In this document: one piece after another, positions 58,953-64,000 of the stretch
Layout of the letters: every line of letters begins with the position of its first letter
Position numbering within the stretch: the stretch's first letter is position 1
From: Bog-257 sp963805985
GTDB taxonomy: Bacteria; Acidobacteriota; Terriglobia; Terriglobales; Acidobacteriaceae
DNA: 64,000 nt
Assembly: GCA_963805985.1 (NCBI GenBank)
Contig: CAWDWG010000005.1
Coordinates: 496,001 to 560,000 of the forward strand
Reading direction: 5' to 3'
Program-made: the position numbers and the translations under genes
Notes under the pieces: model-generated
What the model was told of the DNA's origin: nothing
Seen by the model: the letters and a program-made list of their open reading frames with translations, nothing else
Database searches by the model: none

Positions 58953-61730
58953 ATGAATAGCTTTGGCAGTCGTTCCGTTCTCCGCGTGGGCAAGCGCGAG
59001 TTTGAAATCTATCGTCTGGATGCTGTGGAGAAGCACGGTTGCAGCATCAAGCACCTGCCGTATTCGCTCCGCATTCTGCTGGAGAACCTGTTGCGCCGCG
59101 AGGACGGCAAGTCGGTGAAGGCCGACGACATTCGCGCGCTCACCTCGTGGAAGGGCAAGAACGTTCCCGCGGAAGAGATTGCCTTCATGCCCAGCCGCGT
59201 GTTGTTACAGGATTTCACCGGCGTGCCGGCAGTGGTCGATCTCGCGGCCATGCGCGATGCGATGAAGGCGCTGGGCGGCGATCCCGGGCTGATCAACCCG
59301 CTGCAGCCGGCCGAGTTGGTCATCGACCACTCCGTGCAGGTCGATGAGTTCGGCACCGCGCAGGCGTTTCAGCTGAACGCCGATCTGGAATTCCAGCGCA
59401 ACAAAGAACGCTACGCCTTCCTGCGTTGGGGTCAGACCGCGTTCAAGAACTTCGCCATCGTTCCGCCCGACACCGGCATCGTTCATCAGATCAACCTGGA
59501 ATATCTGGCGCGCGTCGTCTTCATTGGCGGCAACGGCGAAACGGGCAAGCCGATGGCTTATCCCGACACGCTTGTCGGTACCGACTCACACACGACAATG
59601 ATCAACGGCCTGGGCGTGCTGGGATGGGGCGTAGGCGGAATTGAAGCCGAGGCTGCCATGCTAGGCCAGCCGGTGTCGATGCTGATCCCGCAAGTGATTG
59701 GCGTTCGGCTGAAGAACAAACTCGCCGCCGGAGCAACCGCAACCGACCTCGTTCTGACCGTTACCGAGATGCTGCGCAAGCACGGCGTCGTCGGCAAGTT
59801 CGTCGAATTCTTCGGGCCGGGACTGCAGAAGCTTCCCCTCGCCGATCGCGCCACCATCGCCAACATGGCACCGGAGTACGGCGCAACCTGCGGCATCTTC
59901 CCGGTCGATCAGGAGACGCTGCACTACCTCCGTCTCAGCGGCCGCAGCGAGGAGCAGATCGCGCTGGTCGAGGCCTATTGCAAAGAGCAAGGGCTCTTCC
60001 ACACCGCCGCGACGCCCGAAGCCGAATACTCGCATGTGCTGGAGTTGGATCTCGCCACCGTCGAGCCCTCCATTGCCGGACCCAAGCGTCCGCAGGACCG
60101 CATCGCTTTGTCGGCTGCGGCAAAGTCCTTCGAGGAAGCGCTGCCCGGCCTGCTCAAGCCCGGCCAGCACGTTCCGCCCAAACAGGAACAGCGTTGGGAA
60201 GGCGAGGGCGGACATCCTGCCGGCGTCGATTCCCAGCAGGATGCTGTGCAGGAGCACGTGAAGCTGGACAAGGCGCTGAATCATGGCAGCGTGGTGATCG
60301 CCGCCATCACCAGTTGTACCAACACTTCGAATCCGTACGTGCTGGTTGCCGCCGGTCTGCTGGCGAAGAAGGCCGTCGAAAAAGGACTGACGGTGCCCGC
60401 GTGGGTAAAGACCTCGCTCGCGCCCGGCTCGATGGTCGTCACCGAGTACCTCACTCGCTCGGGATTAATGCCCTACCTCGAGAAGCTGAAGTTCAACCTC
60501 GTCGGCTACGGCTGCACCACTTGCATCGGCAACTCCGGCCCGCTGCCGCAGGAAGTCTCCGATGTGGTCACGCAGAAGGATCTCGTGGTCGCGTCGGTGC
60601 TCAGCGGCAATCGCAACTTCGAAGGCCGTATCAACTCTGAGGTGCGCGCGAACTATCTGATGTCGCCGCCGCTGGTGGTTGCCTATGCGCTGGCCGGCCG
60701 CATCGATCTCGACGTCTACGCCGAGCCGCTGGGTTTTACCCAGAACGGCAAGCGCCAGCCGGTTTATCTCAAAGACATCTGGCCGACTGCGGAAGAAGTG
60801 GATGAGGTCGTCCGCAAATACATCACCGGCGATCTCTTCACCAAGAGCTACAGCAACGTATTTGAGGGCGACGAACGCTGGCGCGGCTTGCACGTTCCCG
60901 AAGGCGAGACCTTCGCGTGGGACGAGCAATCTACCTACGTGAAGAATCCCCCGTACTTCGACAACATGCCGGCGGCGCCCGCTCCGCTGAAGGACATCTC
61001 CGGCGCGCGCGTGCTCTGCTATCTCGGCAACAGCGTGACGACGGATCACATCTCGCCGGCCGGTTCCATCAAGCCGAACAGTCCAGCCGGCCAGTACCTG
61101 GTTGCGCATGGCGTGAAACCGGTCGACTTCAACTCCTATGGATCGCGCCGCGGCAATCACGAAGTCATGATGCGCGGAACGTTTGCCAATGTGCGCTTGC
61201 GCAACAAGCTCACGCCGCACAAGGAAGGCGCGTTCACGCGCTTCATGCCCGGCGGCGAAGAGATGACCATCTTCGACGCTTCGGAGAAATATCGCGCCGC
61301 CGGAACGCCGTTGATCGTGCTCGCCGGCAAGGAGTACGGCTCGGGCTCGTCACGCGATTGGGCCGCGAAGGGTCCGAGGCTGCTCGGGGTTCGCGCCGTC
61401 ATCGCCGAAAGCTTCGAGCGCATTCACCGCTCGAACCTGGTCGGCATGGGCATTCTGCCGCTGCAGTTCCTGGCGGAAGAAAGCGCGGAAGTCCACGGCC
61501 TGACCGGCGAAGAATCGTTCGACATTGCCGGACTAGTCGATGTGCTGGAGAACTTTGCGCCGGGCAAGACGGTGAAGGTTCGCGCGACCAAGCCAGACGG
61601 AGTGGTCGTCGAACTCCACGCAACGGTGCGCATCGATACGCCGCAGGAAGTTCTGTATTACAAGCACGGCGGAATTCTGCAGTACGTTCTACGCCAGTTG
61701 CAGAGCAAGCCGGTAGCGGCGAAAGCGTAA
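58953..61730 (+). CDS. acnA: aconitate hydratase A
   Basis: Converts citrate to isocitrate in the TCA cycle using a [4Fe-4S] cluster. 925 residues, the AcnA/IRP length. Cluster ligands: Cys in ITSCTNTSNPYVL (about 455) and two in GYGCTTCIGNSGPL (about 520-524). TVGTDSHTTMINGLGVLGWGVGGIEAEAAMLG, HISPAGSI and the swivel-domain GKEYGSGSSRDWAAKGPRLLGVRAVIAESFERIHRSNLVGMG are all intact. ATG 58953 has AAGAAGGGA upstream. Single gene. Confidence 0.98.
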   Translation: MNSFGSRSVLRVGKREFEIYRLDAVEKHGCSIKHLPYSLRILLENLLRREDGKSVKADDIRALTSWKGKNVPAEEIAFMPSRVLLQDFTGVPAVVDLAAMRDAMKALGGDPGLINPLQPAELVIDHSVQVDEFGTAQAFQLNADLEFQRNKERYAFLRWGQTAFKNFAIVPPDTGIVHQINLEYLARVVFIGGNGETGKPMAYPDTLVGTDSHTTMINGLGVLGWGVGGIEAEAAMLGQPVSMLIPQVIGVRLKNKLAAGATATDLVLTVTEMLRKHGVVGKFVEFFGPGLQKLPLADRATIANMAPEYGATCGIFPVDQETLHYLRLSGRSEEQIALVEAYCKEQGLFHTAATPEAEYSHVLELDLATVEPSIAGPKRPQDRIALSAAAKSFEEALPGLLKPGQHVPPKQEQRWEGEGGHPAGVDSQQDAVQEHVKLDKALNHGSVVIAAITSCTNTSNPYVLVAAGLLAKKAVEKGLTVPAWVKTSLAPGSMVVTEYLTRSGLMPYLEKLKFNLVGYGCTTCIGNSGPLPQEVSDVVTQKDLVVASVLSGNRNFEGRINSEVRANYLMSPPLVVAYALAGRIDLDVYAEPLGFTQNGKRQPVYLKDIWPTAEEVDEVVRKYITGDLFTKSYSNVFEGDERWRGLHVPEGETFAWDEQSTYVKNPPYFDNMPAAPAPLKDISGARVLCYLGNSVTTDHISPAGSIKPNSPAGQYLVAHGVKPVDFNSYGSRRGNHEVMMRGTFANVRLRNKLTPHKEGAFTRFMPGGEEMTIFDASEKYRAAGTPLIVLAGKEYGSGSSRDWAAKGPRLLGVRAVIAESFERIHRSNLVGMGILPLQFLAEESAEVHGLTGEESFDIAGLVDVLENFAPGKTVKVRATKPDGVVVELHATVRIDTPQEVLYYKHGGILQYVLRQLQSKPVAAKA

Positions 61731-61872
61731 CAGGCGACTGAAAAACTCGTTGCGCGAAACAGACCGGGTGGTGCTGGCCTGAGATCGGGTAGATCTGGCC
61801 TTTGAGGTCGGGTAGGGATGGCCTTCAGGCCAGCGTTTTAAGCTATTTTCCTTCTGTTTGAGTCGGCTTCAC

Positions 61873-62056
61873 AGGCTGCTGAAAAAGTCGTCCCGCGAGC
61901 GCTTTGTAACAGGGCACGACTTTAGTCGTGCCGATAAGCCGTTTATTCCTGGTCCGAGCCGGCTTCATCCGGCGACAGAAAATTGGCGCAAAGAGTTTTT
62001 TAGCACCCTGTCCAGCCGACGACACAAAACTGATGAATTACAATTTTCAGCAGCCT
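61873..62056. repeat. MITE-like element, second copy
   Basis: AGGCTGCTGAAAAA (61873-61886) and ATTTTCAGCAGCCT (62043-62056; 13/14 of the inverse). 184 bp; inner ACGACTTTAGTCGT palindrome shared with 2590-2726. Confidence 0.75.
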
Positions 62057-62085
62057 AGTAAGCCGACGCTGGGAGGGAGAACTCC

Positions 62086-62448
62086 GTGATCGCGAAAGAA
62101 AAGCTCACCTCGCTTGGCCCGCCCGTGCCCGAATTGCCGGTGGCCGACGTCGAACGCGCGCAGCAGTATTACAAAGACGTGCTCGGCTTCGAGATCGGAT
62201 GGCTTTATCCGGACAAGGGGATCGGAGCGGTCTCACGCGCCAAGATCACGATCTTCTTTCGCAAGCGGACGCTGCCGTTCGAGCCTGCCGTGCACTGGAT
62301 CTTCGCGGAAGATATCGATGCGTCGTACCAGGAGCTGCAGGCGTCGGGGGCGAACATCGTAGATCCGCTGGAAACCAAACCCTGGGGATTGCGCCAGTTC
62401 ACCGTGCAAGACCCGGACGGAAACGTCTTCTATATTCACCACGGTTAA
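62086..62448 (+). CDS. VOC-family (glyoxalase/bleomycin-resistance-like) protein
   Basis: 120 residues, one vicinal-oxygen-chelate module pair: PVPELPVADVERAQQYYKDVLGFEIGW, then AVHWIFAEDIDASYQELQASGANIVDPLETKPWGLRQFTVQDPDGNVFYIHHG. The C-terminal DPDGN.F.. Glu/His-type ligand end is present as FYIHHG. Starts GTG 62086 with GGGAGG upstream. Substrate unknown. Confidence 0.88.
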   Translation: MIAKEKLTSLGPPVPELPVADVERAQQYYKDVLGFEIGWLYPDKGIGAVSRAKITIFFRKRTLPFEPAVHWIFAEDIDASYQELQASGANIVDPLETKPWGLRQFTVQDPDGNVFYIHHG

Positions 62449-62680
62449 GGTCCCTCCGAAGGATGTTTCGGCCTGATCTCGAGTGCCCCAAGTCTGGCGC
62501 TTTTCCAGACTTGGGTTCGTACTCGCGGCAACGTAGCGCTGGCCTCTGGCCGGCTGTCCTGGCGGCGTCCACGCCGCCAGCTTTCGCCTAGGTGAGACGG
62601 GGACCGAATGACTCTTACTCCGAACGTTTGACCGCTCGATTCCCCATCACGTAACCTTGTCGGTTGCTTCTTATAGCCTC
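62449..62680. repeat. gap with partial REP-like element
   Basis: A GTAGCGCTGGCC start (about 62532) and GGCGGCG..CGCCGCC stem, cut short near 62580. No gene is seen. Confidence 0.5.
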
Positions 62681-63634
62681 ATGAAGACTGCTGAAATGGC
62701 CTCAATCCGCGTCGCCGAAGAGATCACGGAACTAGTCGGCAACACTCCGATTCTTCACCTGCGCAAGCTCTCTCCCGCCGGAGGCGCCGGCGTTTACGCC
62801 AAACTCGAGTACCTGAATCCCGGCGGCAGCATCAAAGACCGCGCCGCGCTGGGCATGATCACGAAAGCGGAGCGCGACGGCCGTCTGAAACCGGGCGCGA
62901 CCATCTTCGAAGCCACCGCCGGCAATACCGGAGTTGGCCTCGCGCTCATTGCCGGCGGCCGAGGATACAAGACCGTGCTCGCCGTGCCCGAAGGATTCTC
63001 GCAGGAAAAATGCACGCTGATGGAGGCGCTGGGCGCGGAGGTGATTCGCACTCCTAAGGCCGACGGCATGTCGGCGGCGATTGCCTATGTGAAAGAACGC
63101 GCCGCTCGCACGCCCAATTCCTTCATCGCCGGCCAATTCGAAAATCTCGACAATCCCGACTTTCACTACGAGACCACCGCCCGCGAGTTCTACGATCAAC
63201 TCGGCGGCCAGATCGATGCCATCGTCATCGGCTGCGGCACCGGCGGAACGTTTACCGGAGTAGCGCGCTATCTGAAAGAGCGCAATCCGCAGACACTGGC
63301 GATTGCGGTTGAGACGCAAGGCTCGGTGCTGGGCGGCGGCGAAAAAGGCGATCACGAAGTGGAAGGCATCGGCGCAAGCTTCATCCCGAAGACCTTCGAC
63401 GGCTCGCTCGCCGACGAGATCATCGCCGTCAACGATCACGATGCCTTCGACATGGTGAAGCGGTTGGCCGCAATCGAGGGCGTGCTGGCGGGATCGAGCG
63501 CGGGAGCAAACGTGTTCGCGGCGATCGGCATCGCCAAGCGCCTGGGCGCAGGCAAGCGTGTGGCGACAATCATTCCCGACTCCGCCGAGCGCTATCTGTC
63601 GAAGGACATCTTCCAGTTCAACGAAAAACATTAG
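62681..63634 (+). CDS. cysK: cysteine synthase family PLP enzyme
   Basis: Makes cysteine from O-acetylserine and sulfide. 317 residues from ATG 62681 (62696 also possible). ELVGNTPILHLRKLS, the PLP Lys in LEYLNPGGSIKDRAA (about K52), EATAGNTGVGLA substrate loop, PLP-phosphate site GCGTGGTFTGVARYLKE and GSSAGANVFAA near the end. Lacks a CBS-type C-terminal domain, so CysK-like rather than full cystathionine beta-synthase. Exact substrate is inferred. Confidence 0.93.
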   Translation: MKTAEMASIRVAEEITELVGNTPILHLRKLSPAGGAGVYAKLEYLNPGGSIKDRAALGMITKAERDGRLKPGATIFEATAGNTGVGLALIAGGRGYKTVLAVPEGFSQEKCTLMEALGAEVIRTPKADGMSAAIAYVKERAARTPNSFIAGQFENLDNPDFHYETTAREFYDQLGGQIDAIVIGCGTGGTFTGVARYLKERNPQTLAIAVETQGSVLGGGEKGDHEVEGIGASFIPKTFDGSLADEIIAVNDHDAFDMVKRLAAIEGVLAGSSAGANVFAAIGIAKRLGAGKRVATIIPDSAERYLSKDIFQFNEKH

Positions 63635-63725
63635 TTCACCACGGAGGCACGGAGAGCACGGAGAACCTGGAGAAGCCTGAGATTCCAGCAAGGAGCTCAG
63701 AACGGCGGAATCCCGAACGAGCGAC

Positions 63726-64000
63726 ATGAAGGTGCCTTACAAACAATTCGCCCTGCTTTGGACAGGCTTCGTGGCTATAACGATCGTCCTTGCGCTGGAA
63801 TTTAAGGGGCGTGCTTTAGGCGTTGCATTGCTCTTGGAATGCGTAGTCATGGTCGCGGCCTTTTTCTTCATCGCTTACCGGGCTGTGGCCTCATCAAGAC
63901 AACAAGGATTTGAATCGGGAGGTCCGGTCGACGAACCAACGCGCCGGCGGTATTCTCGAAAAATTCGGAACGCGAAAATTGCTATAGTCGTTCTTGTTGC
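63726..64000 (+). CDS. membrane protein, 3' end beyond window
   Basis: Open from ATG 63726 to the window edge. Two predicted TM segments, FALLWTGFVAITIVLALEF and ALGVALLLECVVMVAAFFFIAYRAV, then a charged loop (RQQGFESGGPVDEPTRRRYSRKIRNAK) leading into a third hydrophobic stretch (IAIVVLV). No family recognised. Partial copy of the ACGGAGGCACGG repeat lies just upstream (63636-63662). Confidence 0.6.
   Translation, partial: MKVPYKQFALLWTGFVAITIVLALEFKGRALGVALLLECVVMVAAFFFIAYRAVASSRQQGFESGGPVDEPTRRRYSRKIRNAKIAIVVLV

Noticed and set aside
1..64000. tRNA, rRNA or known riboswitch
   Set aside because: No cloverleaf-like sequence with a TTCGAxTC arm, no rRNA segment and no recognisable riboswitch core was found by reading both strands. 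A dedicated covariance search could still find one.

Overview
The window is high-GC bacterial chromosome. Its mix of genes (HemL, aconitase A, a serine/threonine kinase with TolB-like and TPR parts, DUF418, many secreted proteins of unknown function) and its dense load of dispersed palindromic repeats fit best with an Acidobacteriota genome of the Terriglobia/Koribacter type. That assignment is inference from gene content; there is no rRNA or other marker here. No tRNA, rRNA or CRISPR array was seen.

Layout. 1-12.4 kb is host core: polA (C-terminus cut by the window edge), hemL, a HigBA toxin-antitoxin pair, an S41 protease homologue that has lost its catalytic residues, a CYTH protein, a DUF418 membrane protein, a fatty-acid cluster (two acyl carrier proteins and fabF) and dtd. 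From 12.6 to 34.3 kb, all on the minus strand, lies a block of tailed-phage structural genes: terminase large subunit, portal, probable prohead protease, scaffold-like protein, major capsid protein, connectors, tail proteins and a holin-like protein. With them are a ~2,000-residue beta-helix protein carrying a Sec signal peptide, a HipA-like kinase/DUF3037 pair and a dual-specificity phosphatase. No integrase, replication gene, repressor or tape measure is visible, and host-type dispersed repeats sit between the genes, so this looks like a long-resident or domesticated phage module.

From 34.69 to 37.40 kb there is a ~2.7 kb mobile element bounded by an 11-bp inverted repeat and a 10-bp direct repeat. 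It carries a frameshifted SWIM/DDE transposase and four small passenger genes. 37.9-64 kb is host again: isoaspartyl peptidase and a trans-sulfuration PLP enzyme, secreted proteins, a protein kinase, a phosphoesterase, MltD, a histone-H1-like protein, a membrane glycosyltransferase-like protein with a methyltransferase, a histidine kinase, an M48 protease, a TPR protein, aconitase, a VOC protein and a cysteine synthase.

The most unusual signals are two sequence families that mark the phage block. The first is a 15-bp inverted repeat, TCCCACA-N-TGTGGGA, with at least 14 copies at zero or one mismatch in the window. The second is a set of degenerate 7-bp tandem arrays lying directly upstream of six phage-block start codons and one acpP start codon. 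Several genes (polA, kinase, mltD, beta-helix gene, transposase) carry single-base frameshifts, which may be assembly errors or real decay.
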